Part shown: positions 39,632 to 48,486 of the stretch, in pieces
Position numbering within the stretch: the stretch's first letter is position 1
Layout: every line of letters begins with the position of its first letter
Source of the DNA: Phaeovulum veldkampii DSM 11550
Lineage (GTDB): Bacteria; Pseudomonadota; Alphaproteobacteria; Rhodobacterales; Rhodobacteraceae
Reading direction: 5' to 3'
NCBI RefSeq assembly: GCF_003034995.1
Contig: NZ_PZKF01000006.1
Location: 1-64,000 of the forward strand
Length of the DNA stretch: 64,000 nt
Translations under genes and position numbers: made by a program
Notes under the pieces: generated by a model
What the model was told of the DNA's origin: nothing
Databases searched by the model: none
The model's input: only the letters and a program-made list of their open reading frames with translations

Positions 39632-40915
39632 ATGCTGACCGTCCTGAAAAATTCCTGGCCGCTCCTGTTGGGGGTGATGCTGTTGATGGTCGGCAACGGG
39701 ATGCAGGGCACGCTGCTGGGTATCCGCGGCGAGATCGAGGGCATCGGCACCTATCAGATGTCGATCGTCATGTCGGCCTATTTCGCGGGCTTTCTGCTGG
39801 GGTCGCGGCTGACACCCGTGATGATTCAGCGGGTCGGCCATGTGCGGGTCTTTGCGGCGCTGGGCAGCCTGATTTCGGCGGTTCTGATCCTTTATGCTGC
39901 TGCGCCGAACTGGCCCGCCTGGACGGTGATGCGGGTGCTGATCGGGTTTTCCTTTTCCGGTGTCTACATCACCGCCGAAAGCTGGCTGAACGCCTCGGCC
40001 ACCAATGAAACCCGCGGGCAGGCGCTGTCGGCCTATATGATCGTGCAGATGATCGGCATCATCGCGGCGCAGGGTCTGATGAACGCCGCCGATCCTTCGG
40101 GGTGGCTCTTGTTCGTGATCCCGTCGGTTTTGGTGTCTCTGGCTTTCACGCCGATCCTGTTGTCGGCGGTGCCTGCGCCGCGGTTTGAAACCACTCAACG
40201 CATGAGCTTTGCGGCGCTGTTTCGCGCCTCGCCGCTGGGCTGCGTCGGCATCTTCCTGATGGGCGGGGTATTCTCTGCGCTGTTCGGGATGGCCTCGGTC
40301 TGGGGCTCGCTCGCGGGGCTGAGCGTGGGCGAGATTTCGGCCTTCGTCGCGGCGATCTATGTGGGCGGTCTGGTGTTTCAGTATCCGATCGGCTGGCTGT
40401 CAGACCGGATGGACCGGCGCAAGCTGGTGCTGGCGCTGGCGGCACTGGGGGCGATCTCCATGGCGGCGGCCATGGTTCTGCCCGACAGTTTCGCGGTGCT
40501 GCTGGTACTGGCGCTGGCCGTGGGGGGCATCGCCAACCCGATCTATTCGCTGCTTCTGGCCCATACCAACGATTATCTGGATGCCGCCGACATGCCCGCA
40601 GCTTCGGCGGGACTGTTGTTCATCAACGGGCTGGGCGCCATTGGTGGCCCGCTGCTGACCGGCTGGCTGATGGAGGCCGTGGGGGACAGGGGCTTCTTTC
40701 TTTATATCGCGATCCTGATGGCGCTTCTGGCACTTTATGCCGCGTGGCGGATGACGCGCCGCGCGGGCCTGCCTGCTGATCAGACCGGCGCCTTTGCGGT
40801 CGTTTCCCCCAGCGCCACCCCCGTCGCCGTCGAAGCGGCGCTGGAGGCCGCGCAAGAGGCCGGCCAGGATCAGGTCGTGCCCCCGGTCTCGCCATTGAAT
40901 CCGTCGCAAGAATAG
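39632..40915 (+). CDS. MFS transporter, YcaD-like
   Basis: A 427 aa transporter with 12 predicted helices in two halves. The N-terminal half includes LLLGVMLLMVGNGMQGTLLGIRGEIEGI and YFAGFLLGSRLTPVMIQRVGHVRVFAALG. The second half contains FQYPIGWLSDRMDRRKLVLALAALGAI, the MFS loop motif. ATG at 39632 has GGAG seven bases before it. The C-terminus is an acidic Ala/Val/Pro tail. The arrangement fits YcaD/CynX-like efflux or uptake carriers; substrate unknown. Confidence 0.85.
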   Translation: MLTVLKNSWPLLLGVMLLMVGNGMQGTLLGIRGEIEGIGTYQMSIVMSAYFAGFLLGSRLTPVMIQRVGHVRVFAALGSLISAVLILYAAAPNWPAWTVMRVLIGFSFSGVYITAESWLNASATNETRGQALSAYMIVQMIGIIAAQGLMNAADPSGWLLFVIPSVLVSLAFTPILLSAVPAPRFETTQRMSFAALFRASPLGCVGIFLMGGVFSALFGMASVWGSLAGLSVGEISAFVAAIYVGGLVFQYPIGWLSDRMDRRKLVLALAALGAISMAAAMVLPDSFAVLLVLALAVGGIANPIYSLLLAHTNDYLDAADMPAASAGLLFINGLGAIGGPLLTGWLMEAVGDRGFFLYIAILMALLALYAAWRMTRRAGLPADQTGAFAVVSPSATPVAVEAALEAAQEAGQDQVVPPVSPLNPSQE

Positions 40916-40949
40916 TTTAACGCCAAACCAGTTTTTGGCGGAGGCGCGG

Positions 40950-42344
40950 ATGGCATCGGCAAGCTATGACATGGTGGTGATCGGTGCTGGCCCCGGTGGC
41001 TATGTAGCCGCGATCCGGGGCGCGCAACTTGGCCTGAAGGTCGCCGTGGTTGAACGTGAAAACCTTGGTGGCATCTGCCTGAACTGGGGCTGCATCCCCA
41101 CGAAGGCGCTGCTGCGGTCGGCCGAAGTGTTCCACCTGATGCACCGCGCGGCAGAATTCGGGCTGAAGGCCGAAGGGCTGGGCTTTGATCTGGCCAAGGT
41201 CGTGGCGCGGTCGCGCGGGGTTGCCAAACAGCTCTCGGGCGGAATCGGGCATCTGCTGAAGAAGAACAAGGTGACGGTGCTGATGGGCACGGCCCGCCTT
41301 GCGGCGCCGGGCCAGGTCGAGGTGACGACCGACGCAGGCGCCCAGACCCTTGTCACCCCCGCCATCGTTCTGGCAACCGGCGCACGGGCGCGCGAATTGC
41401 CGGGCCTGGAACCTGACGGCAAGCGCGTCTGGTCCTACCGCCACGCGCTGGTGCCGCCACATATGCCGGGCAAGCTGCTGGTCATCGGCTCGGGCGCGAT
41501 CGGGATCGAATTTGCCAGCTTCTTTAACACGCTTGGCGCCAAAACGACGGTGGTCGAGGTGATGGACAGGGTGCTGCCGGTCGAAGATGCCGAAATCTCG
41601 GCTTTTGCCAGAAAGCAGTTCGTCAAACAGGGTATGACGATCCTGGAGGGCGCCACCGTCAAACAGCTCGATCGCGCCGCGGATCAGGTGACAGCGCAGA
41701 TCGAGACGGGCGGCAAGATGATCAGCGACACCTTCGACACCGTGATTTCGGCGGTGGGCATCGTCGGCAATGTCGAAAACCTGGGGCTTGAATCCTTGGG
41801 CGTGCAGATCGACCGCACCCACGTCGTCACCGACGAATTCTGCCGCACGGGCGTGCCAGGCCTTTACGCCATCGGCGATGTGGCGGGCGCGCCCTGGCTC
41901 GCGCACAAGGCCAGCCATGAAGGCGTCATGGTCGCCGAACTGATCGCGGGCAGGCATCCGCACCCGATCAAGCCCGGCAGCATCGCGGGCTGCACCTATT
42001 GCCATCCGCAGGTGGCCAGCCTTGGCCTGACCGAGGCGAAGGCGAAGGAAAAGGGATACACCGTCCGCGTCGGCCGCTTCCCCTTTGTCGGCAACGGCAA
42101 GGCCATTGCCCTGGGCGAACCCGAGGGGCTGGTGAAAACCGTCTTTGACGCTGCGACCGGCGAATTGTTGGGTGCCCACATGGTCGGTGCCGAGGTGACT
42201 GAACTGATCCAAGGCTACGTTATCGGCCGCAGCCTGGAAACCACCGAAGAAGACCTGATGCACACGATCTTCCCGCATCCGACCCTGTCGGAGATGATGC
42301 ACGAATCCGTGCTCGACGCTTGGGGCCGCGCCCTGCACATCTGA
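40950..42344 (+). CDS. lpdA: dihydrolipoyl dehydrogenase
   Basis: FAD-dependent oxidoreductase that reoxidises dihydrolipoamide in 2-oxoacid dehydrogenase or glycine cleavage complexes. The 464 aa protein shows the FAD site VVIGAGPGGYVAA, the redox disulfide Cys43-Cys48 (GGICLNWGCIPTKALL), the NAD site IGSGAIGIEFASFF, the second FAD site YAIGDVAGAPWLAHKASHEG and the catalytic His in TIFPHPTLSEMMHESV. ATG at 40950 is preceded by GGAGG. No E1/E2 genes adjoin it, so its partner complex is encoded elsewhere. Repeat locus 4 follows. Confidence 0.95.
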   Translation: MASASYDMVVIGAGPGGYVAAIRGAQLGLKVAVVERENLGGICLNWGCIPTKALLRSAEVFHLMHRAAEFGLKAEGLGFDLAKVVARSRGVAKQLSGGIGHLLKKNKVTVLMGTARLAAPGQVEVTTDAGAQTLVTPAIVLATGARARELPGLEPDGKRVWSYRHALVPPHMPGKLLVIGSGAIGIEFASFFNTLGAKTTVVEVMDRVLPVEDAEISAFARKQFVKQGMTILEGATVKQLDRAADQVTAQIETGGKMISDTFDTVISAVGIVGNVENLGLESLGVQIDRTHVVTDEFCRTGVPGLYAIGDVAGAPWLAHKASHEGVMVAELIAGRHPHPIKPGSIAGCTYCHPQVASLGLTEAKAKEKGYTVRVGRFPFVGNGKAIALGEPEGLVKTVFDAATGELLGAHMVGAEVTELIQGYVIGRSLETTEEDLMHTIFPHPTLSEMMHESVLDAWGRALHI

Positions 42345-42350
42345 CGCGCC

Positions 42351-42398
42351 TTCATCTTGGCGCAAATATCCCGGGGGTCCGGGGGCAGCGCCCCCGGC
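42351..42398. repeat. intergenic repeat, locus 4: single copy with hairpin
   Basis: TTCATCTTGGCGCAAATATC (42351-42370) followed by CCGGGGGTC and then CCGGGGGCAGCGCCCCCGG, a strong 8-bp hairpin (42380-42398). It fills the gap between convergent lpdA (stop 42344) and the rhodanese gene (stop 42412) and could terminate both. Confidence 0.85.
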
Positions 42399-42411
42399 TT
42401 GCCGCGGCCGG

Positions 42412-42786
42412 TCAGCGCGTGATTGCGCCCCCCGCGGCCTGCCAGTGCATCAGCCCGCCCAGATTGAACACCGGGCCATGACCCATCGTCAGCAGCATCT
42501 GCCCCGCCCCTTGTGACCTTGCCCCGGTGGCGCAATAAACCACGATCGGCTTGCCCGTCTTGAATTCGGGCAGGCATTCCGGGCTGGACGGATCGCATTT
42601 CATCCTGAGCGCCATCATCGGCACATGCACGGCCCCTGCCGCGCGACCGGTGGCGCGCAATTCGTTCGCGTCGCGCACATCAAGCAGCACCACCTCGCCT
42701 GACATGGCGCGGCGGACCGCCTCTTTCGGGTCGATCCGTTCCACATGGGCGCTGCCGGAGCGGGAGGCGCGCAGGAATGAGAACAT
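42412..42786 (-). CDS. rhodanese-like sulfurtransferase
   Basis: A 124 aa single-domain rhodanese. It has ERIDPKEAVRRAMSGEVVLLDVRDANELRATG and the active loop IVVYCATGARSQGAGQML with the catalytic Cys. Such proteins carry persulfide sulfur. Start at 42786 (MFSFLRAS); AAGG lies about ten bases upstream. It is divergent from uvrA, with the LexA box between, and 3 kb from the DUF2892 genes that carry a sulfide-regulator-like operator; that link is only suggestive. Confidence 0.88.
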   Translation of the reverse strand: MFSFLRASRSGSAHVERIDPKEAVRRAMSGEVVLLDVRDANELRATGRAAGAVHVPMMALRMKCDPSSPECLPEFKTGKPIVVYCATGARSQGAGQMLLTMGHGPVFNLGGLMHWQAAGGAITR

Positions 42787-42930
42787 CGGGAAAACCTTTT
42801 TGCTGGGGTCAGTGCCAGATGTGGCAGTTTGTCCGCTGAGGTCAAGATTGCGTGAGAAAAAAATATTCACATAATGGAATGTGATGCCCTGCTGCAACGC
42901 AGCGATGCCGGGTAGCCGTCGTGTGCCAAA

Positions 42931-42945
42931 GTTCCCCTTCCGTTC
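42931..42945 (+). promoter_or_regulatory. LexA (SOS) box before uvrA
   Basis: GTTC-CCCTTCC-GTTC is a perfect match to the alphaproteobacterial SOS box GTTC-N7-GTTC, 64 nt before the uvrA ATG. It predicts LexA repression and DNA-damage induction of uvrA. Confidence 0.85.
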
Positions 42946-43008
42946 GCATATTCCGGTTGGAGACTCGGCTGCCATACCCTATCTGGGAAGGCGTATCAGG
43001 GGGCAGCC

Positions 43009-45858
43009 ATGGCCGAGCAGAAGTTCATCGAGGTGCGCGGAGCGCGCGAACACAATCTGAAGGGGGTCGATCTCGACATCCCGCGCGATCAGTTCGTGGT
43101 GATCACCGGGCTGTCGGGGTCGGGCAAATCCTCGCTCGCCTTCGACACGATCTATGCCGAGGGTCAACGGCGCTATGTCGAAAGCCTTTCGGCCTATGCG
43201 CGTCAGTTCCTGGACCAGATGGGCAAGCCGGATGTTGACCATATCTCGGGCCTCAGCCCCGCGATTTCCATCGAACAGAAGACGACCTCTAAAAACCCCC
43301 GGTCCACCGTCGGCACGGTGACCGAGATTTACGACTACATGCGGCTTTTGTTTGCCCGCGCGGGCACCCCCTACAGCCCCGCCACCGGCCTGCCGATCGA
43401 GGCGCAGCAGGTGCAGGACATGGTGGACCGGGTAATGGCCATGCCCGAGGGCAGCCGCGCCTATCTGCTGGCCCCGATCATCCGCGACCGCAAGGGCGAA
43501 TACAAAAAGGAATTCATGGAGCTGCGCAAGCAGGGCTTCCAGCGGGTCAAGGTCAACGGCGCCTTTTACGATCTGGACGAGCCACCCACGCTTGACAAGA
43601 AGTTCCGCCACAATATCGACGTGGTGGTGGATCGGATCGTGGTGCGCGAGGGGCTGGAGACGCGGCTGGCCGACAGTTTCCGCACCGCGCTCGACTTGGC
43701 CGACGGGATCGCGATTCTGGAAACCGTCGTGCCCGAAGATACGGAACCCGAGCGCATCACCTTTTCGGAAAACTTTGCCTGCCCGGTGTCGGGCTTTACC
43801 ATCCCCGAAATCGAGCCGCGGCTGTTTTCCTTTAACGCGCCATTTGGCGCCTGCCCGGTCTGCGACGGGCTGGGGATGGAGCTGTTCTTTGATGACCGCC
43901 TTGTGGTGCCCGACACCTCGCTGACGCTGATGCAAGGCGCGCTGGCGCCCTGGGCGAAATCGAAATCGGCCTATTTCACCCAGACCATCGACGCGCTGGC
44001 CCGGCATTATGGCTTTGACAAGCGCAAGCCGTGGAAAGACCTGCCCGAGGCGGTGCAGCGGCTGTTCCTGTTCGGCTCGGGCAAGGAGGAGATCACGTTC
44101 CGCTTTGACGAGGGCGGCCGGGTCTATGAGGTCAGCCGCACCTTCGAGGGTGTGATCCCCAACATGGAACGGCGCTACCGCGAAACCGACAGCGCCTGGG
44201 TGCGCGAGGAATTCGAGCGGTATCAGAACAACCGCCCCTGTGGCGCCTGCCATGGTTATCGACTGAAACCCGAGGCGCTGGCGGTGAAGATCGGCGATCT
44301 GCACATCGGGCAGGTGGTGGAACTGTCGATCAAGGAGGCCTTTGCCCGCATCGAAGAAGTGCCCGCCCATCTGAGCAAACAAAAGGCCGAGATCGCGCGC
44401 CCGATCCTCAAGGAAATCCGCGAACGGCTGGGCTTTCTGATCAACGTGGGGCTGGATTACCTGACCCTTTCGCGCGCGGCGGGCACGCTGTCGGGCGGCG
44501 AAAGCCAGCGCATCCGGCTGGCCAGCCAGATCGGATCGGGCCTGACCGGGGTGCTTTATGTGCTGGACGAGCCGTCCATCGGCCTGCACCAGCGCGACAA
44601 CGACCGGCTGCTGACCACGCTCAAGAATCTGCGCGATCAGGGCAATTCCGTGCTGGTGGTGGAACATGACGAAGACGCCATCCGCCATGCCGATTACGTC
44701 TTTGACATGGGACCGGGGGCGGGGGTGCATGGCGGCCGCGTGGTGGCGCAGGGAACCCCCGATCAGATCGCGGCCGATCCGGCCAGCCTGACCGGGCAGT
44801 ATCTCTCGGGCGCACGCGAAATTTCGGTGCCGAAGGAGCGGCGCAAGGGAAATGGCAAGGCGGTGCAGGTGGTGGGCGCCACCGGCAACAACCTGAAAAA
44901 CATGTCGGTCGAGTTTCCGCTGGGCAAGTTCGTTTGCGTCACCGGGGTTTCGGGCGGGGGCAAATCGACGCTGACGATCGAGACCCTGTTCAAGACGGCC
45001 AGCATGCGCCTGAACGGTGCGCGCCAGACGCCCGCGCCCTGCGAAACGATCAAGGGGCTGGAACATCTCGACAAGGTCATCGACATCGACCAGCGCCCGA
45101 TCGGTCGCACGCCGCGCTCCAACCCCGCCACCTACACCGGCGCCTTCACGCCGATCCGCGACTGGTTCGCGGGCCTGCCCGAGGCGAAAGCGCGCGGCTA
45201 CAAGCCGGGGCGGTTTTCGTTCAACGTCAAGGGCGGGCGGTGCGAGGCCTGTCAGGGCGATGGCGTGATCAAGATCGAGATGCATTTTCTGCCCGATGTC
45301 TATGTGACCTGCGAAACCTGCAAGGGCCACCGCTACAACCGCGAAACGCTGGAAATCCGTTTCAAAGGCAAGAACATAGCCGACGTTCTTGAGATGACGG
45401 TCGAAGACGCGCAAGAGTTTTTCAAGGCCGTCCCCGCGATCCGCGAAAAGATGGATGCGCTGGTCGAGGTGGGGCTGGGTTATATCAAGGTGGGTCAGCA
45501 GGCCACGACCCTGTCGGGCGGCGAGGCGCAGCGGGTCAAGCTGTCAAAGGAATTGTCCCGCCGCGCCACCGGGCGCACGCTGTATATTCTGGATGAACCC
45601 ACGACGGGCCTGCACTTCGAGGATGTGAAGAAACTGCTTGAGGTGCTGCACAGCCTGGTTGATCAGGGCAATACGGTGGTGGTGATCGAGCACAACCTTG
45701 ATGTGGTGAAAACCGCCGACTGGATCATTGACATCGGCCCCGAGGGTGGTGATGGCGGCGGCGAGGTGGTGGCGCTGGGCACCCCCGAGCAGGTGGCCAA
45801 GGTCGGGCGCAGCCATACCGGGCACTATCTGGCGCCGATGCTGAAACCGCGCCACTGA
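43009..45858 (+). CDS. uvrA: excinuclease ABC subunit A
   Basis: Damage-recognition ATPase of nucleotide excision repair, 949 aa. The first ABC module has Walker [13 protein letters not shown] (residues ~34-43) and signature [35 protein letters not shown]; the second has VSGGGKST (~646-653) and [19 protein letters not shown] with [15 protein letters not shown]. Zinc modules are visible as CPVC with CGAC (first) and CEAC-QGDG with CETC (second). Upstream lies a perfect LexA box, so induction in the SOS response is expected. A strong hairpin ends the gene. Confidence 0.98.
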   Translation: MAEQKFIEVRGAREHNLKGVDLDIPRDQFVVITGLSGSGKSSLAFDTIYAEGQRRYVESLSAYARQFLDQMGKPDVDHISGLSPAISIEQKTTSKNPRSTVGTVTEIYDYMRLLFARAGTPYSPATGLPIEAQQVQDMVDRVMAMPEGSRAYLLAPIIRDRKGEYKKEFMELRKQGFQRVKVNGAFYDLDEPPTLDKKFRHNIDVVVDRIVVREGLETRLADSFRTALDLADGIAILETVVPEDTEPERITFSENFACPVSGFTIPEIEPRLFSFNAPFGACPVCDGLGMELFFDDRLVVPDTSLTLMQGALAPWAKSKSAYFTQTIDALARHYGFDKRKPWKDLPEAVQRLFLFGSGKEEITFRFDEGGRVYEVSRTFEGVIPNMERRYRETDSAWVREEFERYQNNRPCGACHGYRLKPEALAVKIGDLHIGQVVELSIKEAFARIEEVPAHLSKQKAEIARPILKEIRERLGFLINVGLDYLTLSRAAGTLSGGESQRIRLASQIGSGLTGVLYVLDEPSIGLHQRDNDRLLTTLKNLRDQGNSVLVVEHDEDAIRHADYVFDMGPGAGVHGGRVVAQGTPDQIAADPASLTGQYLSGAREISVPKERRKGNGKAVQVVGATGNNLKNMSVEFPLGKFVCVTGVSGGGKSTLTIETLFKTASMRLNGARQTPAPCETIKGLEHLDKVIDIDQRPIGRTPRSNPATYTGAFTPIRDWFAGLPEAKARGYKPGRFSFNVKGGRCEACQGDGVIKIEMHFLPDVYVTCETCKGHRYNRETLEIRFKGKNIADVLEMTVEDAQEFFKAVPAIREKMDALVEVGLGYIKVGQQATTLSGGEAQRVKLSKELSRRATGRTLYILDEPTTGLHFEDVKKLLEVLHSLVDQGNTVVVIEHNLDVVKTADWIIDIGPEGGDGGGEVVALGTPEQVAKVGRSHTGHYLAPMLKPRH

Positions 45859-45861
45859 AAC

Positions 45862-45890
45862 GACAGGGGCGCCCCAAGGGGCGCCCCGTC
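45862..45890. terminator. bidirectional terminator between uvrA and DUF2892 gene
   Basis: GGGGCGCCCC-AA-GGGGCGCCCC (45867-45888) forms a 10-bp stem, extended by GAC/GTC, starting 8 nt after the uvrA stop and ending about 20 nt before the DUF2892 stop on the other strand. Each arm is itself palindromic. No clear U-run. Confidence 0.65.
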
Positions 45891-45908
45891 AGGTGGCTTG
45901 CAAGCAGG

Positions 45909-46106
45909 TTATTTCTTGCAGGTATTGATGCCCAGAACCTTGTAGAGCAGGCAGGTCTGGAAAATGCCGGTGGCCAGCGGCACGATGCCGATCAGATAGG
46001 CCCAGCTGTAGGCCGAGCCGGAATTGAGGAAAAAGCCCGCCAGCAGCGCAAGGCCGATGACGATGCGCAGGATGCGGTCGATGCCGCCGACGTTTTTCTC
46101 GAACAT
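45909..46106 (-). CDS. DUF2892 membrane protein (copy A)
   Basis: A 65 aa protein: MFEKNVGGIDRILRIVIGLALLAGFF then a second helix (YSWAYLIGIVPLATGIFQTCLLYKVLGINTCKK). Two membrane helices and two conserved Cys (QTC, NTC) fit the DUF2892/YgaP-like transmembrane family, often found with rhodaneses and sulfide-response genes. AAGGGGAG precedes the ATG. A perfect ATTC-N8-GAAT palindrome lies 20-35 nt upstream of the start codon. Confidence 0.88.
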   Translation of the reverse strand: MFEKNVGGIDRILRIVIGLALLAGFFLNSGSAYSWAYLIGIVPLATGIFQTCLLYKVLGINTCKK

Positions 46107-46125
46107 GGTGCTCCCCTTTGGTTGT

Positions 46126-46141
46126 ATTCGATGTTTCGAAT
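46126..46141. promoter_or_regulatory. ATTC-N8-GAAT operator (SqrR/BigR-type) before DUF2892 copy A
   Basis: ATTC-GATGTTTC-GAAT, with the inner bases also partly palindromic (ATTCGA...TCGAAT). This is exactly the half-site spacing reported for SqrR, the persulfide-sensing ArsR-type repressor of Rhodobacter. It overlaps an A/T-rich stretch (TATATA, 46140-46145) that could be the -10 region of the minus-strand gene. Confidence 0.65.
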
Positions 46142-46270
46142 ATATACCTTTTCCCGACAGTTTCCATGGGCTTTGTGGCCCAATTCTACCGTGGGTCATT
46201 CCGTCGCGTCTGCACGGCCGAAGGGAGACTTCCCCGGCAGCAGGCCGCCGGGGACCGATCATGGGTCAGA

Positions 46271-46489
46271 TCAGGGTTTGGAGCAGGTGTTGATGCCCAA
46301 AACCTTGTAAGCACCGCAGAACTGGAAGGCCGCAGTCGCCAGCGGGATGAAGCCCAGCAGATAAATCCAGGCATAGGGGGCGTTGCTGTCGATGATCGCG
46401 GCCAGAATCATTGCAAGGCCAATCACCGCGCGCAGCGCCCGGTCCAGTCCGCCGACGTTCTTCTCGAACTTGATATTCTTGATATCCAT
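46271..46489 (-). CDS. DUF2892 membrane protein (copy B)
   Basis: A 72 aa paralogue of the neighbouring gene: FEKNVGGLDRALRAVIGLAMILAAIIDSNAPYAWIYLLGFIPLATAAFQFCGAYKVLGINTCSKP. Two predicted membrane helices and two Cys in the same places (QFC, NTC) as copy A. GAGGAAC lies before the ATG. Upstream, at 46507-46526, is a weaker, one-base-shorter version of the palindrome seen before copy A. It probably arose by tandem duplication. Confidence 0.87.
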   Translation of the reverse strand: MDIKNIKFEKNVGGLDRALRAVIGLAMILAAIIDSNAPYAWIYLLGFIPLATAAFQFCGAYKVLGINTCSKP

Positions 46490-46541
46490 CGTTGTTCCTC
46501 GGAGCTGAATTCACCTCTCGAGTATAGGCGATTCCCCCCGC

Positions 46542-46572
46542 GCCACCATGCGCTTTGGGGGCGCATGGTGGC
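46542..46572 (-). terminator. terminator of the valine operon
   Basis: Perfect 12-bp stem (GCCACCATGCGC / GCGCATGGTGGC) with a 7-nt loop, 12 nt beyond the mmsB stop on the minus strand. It separates the valine genes from DUF2892 copy B. Confidence 0.7.
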
Positions 46573-46583
46573 CTGTGGGGCAT

Positions 46584-47456
46584 TCAGTCGCGCCCGCGGC
46601 CTTCGATTCGCAGCATCATCGCCGAGAAATCCAGCCCGAAGCCGTCTTCTTCCTCGACGAAAGTTTCATACAGCTCGGCGGCCAGCGTGCCGATCGAGGT
46701 GTCGGTGTCGGTGGCAATCGCGGCCTGCTGGGCAAGGCGCAGATCCTTCAGCATCAGTTCCGACGCGAAGCCGGGCAGATAGTCGTTATCCGCCGGGGTT
46801 TTCGGGCCGACGCCGGGCACCGGGCAATAGGTGCTCATCGACCAGGAATTGCCGGACGAGGTGGAGACCACATCAAACAGTTTCTGCCGGTCCAGCCCCA
46901 GCTTGTCGCCCAGGGCAAACGCCTCGCAGGTGACGATCATCGTGGCGCCAAGGATCATGTTGTTGCACATCTTGGCGGCCTGACCGGCGCCCGCGCCGCC
47001 GCAATGCACCGCCTTCTGGCCCATCACGCCGAACAGCGGCTTGACCTTGTCAAAGGCTGCCGCCGGGCCGCCCACCATGAAGGTCAGCGTGCCGTTGGTG
47101 GCGCCAACCGTGCCGCCCGAAACCGGCGCATCCAGCGCCATCAACCCGGCCGCTTCGGCATCTTCGGCGACGGTGCGGGTGTTGGCCACGTCCGCGGTGG
47201 AGCAGTCGCACAGCACCGCGCCCTTGGCCATTGCCGGGATGATGTCGGTGGCGACGTTGCGCAGGGCCTGGCCGTTCGGCAGCATGGTGAACACCACATC
47301 CGCCCCCGCCACGGCGGCCTGTGCGCTGGGGGCGGCGGTCACGCCTGCGGGCATTGCGGCCTTGGGGTCGTAGCCTGTCACCTCATGGCCCGCCTTGACA
47401 AGGTTGGCCGCCATCGGGGCGCCCATGTTGCCCAGGCCGATGAATCCGATCTTCAT
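46584..47456 (-). CDS. mmsB: 3-hydroxyisobutyrate dehydrogenase
   Basis: Oxidises 3-hydroxyisobutyrate to methylmalonate semialdehyde in valine degradation. The 290 aa protein starts with the NAD site KIGFIGLGNMGAPMAANLVKAGHEVTGYD, has DAPVSGGTVGATNGTLTFMVGG (substrate loop) and the catalytic Lys in GAGQAAKMCNNMILG. Last gene of the acyl-CoA dehydrogenase-hydrolase-mmsB run; a hairpin follows. Its start is 5 nt after the hydrolase stop. Confidence 0.94.
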   Translation of the reverse strand: MKIGFIGLGNMGAPMAANLVKAGHEVTGYDPKAAMPAGVTAAPSAQAAVAGADVVFTMLPNGQALRNVATDIIPAMAKGAVLCDCSTADVANTRTVAEDAEAAGLMALDAPVSGGTVGATNGTLTFMVGGPAAAFDKVKPLFGVMGQKAVHCGGAGAGQAAKMCNNMILGATMIVTCEAFALGDKLGLDRQKLFDVVSTSSGNSWSMSTYCPVPGVGPKTPADNDYLPGFASELMLKDLRLAQQAAIATDTDTSIGTLAAELYETFVEEEDGFGLDFSAMMLRIEGRGRD

Positions 47457-47460
47457 AGTC

Positions 47461-48486
47461 TTACTCCCATATCGCGGCCTCGCGGCCGAGCGGTTCGAGC
47501 ATCCGCGCCACCTCGGCGGCGTCAAGCGCCTCGATCCCGGCATGACGCCAGCGGGGCTGGCGGTCCTTGTCGATGATCTGGGCGCGCACTCCTTCGAGAA
47601 AGTCGCCCGTCTCGCAGGCGCGCCAGGTAAAGCGGAACTCATGGTCCAACGCATCGCGGATGCTAGCAAGCTTGCGCGCCCCGCGCACGAGATCAATGGT
47701 CGCGGCCATCGACAGCGGCGAATTGCGCGCGATCGCCTTGAGGCAATCGGCTGCAAAGGCGGTCCCCGAGGCGGTCAGCCGCGCGACGATTTCGGCCAGC
47801 GTGGGGGCTGAAAAGGCCGCGTCGATTTCGGCCTGAAGGCCGGGCAGGCGGGCATCTGGGGCAGGGGTGCGATTGATCTGCGCCGGGTCGGCGGTTTCGA
47901 TCAGGCGCCCTTTCAGCGCGGGCCAGTCTGCCTCGGGCACGAAGGCATCGGCAAAGCCTGCATAGATCGCGTCCGCCGCCCCGATCCGCGCGCCGGTAAC
48001 GCCCAGATATTCGCCCACATGCCCCGGCGCCCGCCCCAGAACAAGCGACCCGCCCACATCGGGGATCAGCCCGATCCCGCTTTCGGGCATGGCAATCTGC
48101 GTGGTTTCGCCCACCACGCGGTGGCTGGCATGGCCCCCCACGCCCACGCCGCCGCCCATCACAAAGCCCTGCATCAGCGCGACCACAGGCTTGGGGTATT
48201 CGGCGATCTTGGCGTTCATGCGGTATTCGTCGCGCCAGAAATCACGCCCGACCGAATAATCGCCCGCCTTGCCGGCGTGATAGACCGCCGCAATATCACC
48301 GCCCGCACAAAAGGCGCGCGGGCCCTCGGCGTCAATCAGGATCAGTTGCACCTCCTCGTCCTCGCGCCAGTCATCCAGCGCGGATTCAAGCGTCAGGCTC
48401 ATCGGATGGCTCAGCGCGTTCAACGCCGCGGGGCGGTTGAAGGTGATATGGCCAACCCGGCCAACCTTGCGGGCGAGCAGGTCCAT
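47461..48486 (-). CDS. 3-hydroxyisobutyryl-CoA hydrolase
   Basis: Crotonase-fold enzyme, 341 aa, longer than simple enoyl-CoA hydratases (~260) and matching the hydrolase that frees 3-hydroxyisobutyrate from CoA. It has VGHITFNRPAALNALSHPM, DAEGPRAFCAGGDIAAVYHAGK, the oxyanion segment MQGFVMGGGVGVGGHASHRVV and AMPESGIGLIPDVGGS with catalytic Glu. The C-terminal extension with FRFTWRACETGDFLEGVRAQIIDKDRQPRW is specific to the subgroup. Its ATG overlaps the dehydrogenase stop by one base (TGATG). Confidence 0.93.
   Translation of the reverse strand: MDLLARKVGRVGHITFNRPAALNALSHPMSLTLESALDDWREDEEVQLILIDAEGPRAFCAGGDIAAVYHAGKAGDYSVGRDFWRDEYRMNAKIAEYPKPVVALMQGFVMGGGVGVGGHASHRVVGETTQIAMPESGIGLIPDVGGSLVLGRAPGHVGEYLGVTGARIGAADAIYAGFADAFVPEADWPALKGRLIETADPAQINRTPAPDARLPGLQAEIDAAFSAPTLAEIVARLTASGTAFAADCLKAIARNSPLSMAATIDLVRGARKLASIRDALDHEFRFTWRACETGDFLEGVRAQIIDKDRQPRWRHAGIEALDAAEVARMLEPLGREAAIWE

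Noticed and set aside
42979-45414. 811-codon open frame opposite uvrA
   Set aside because: Exact antisense of uvrA; composition is a mirrored third-position GC shadow with no family resemblance.
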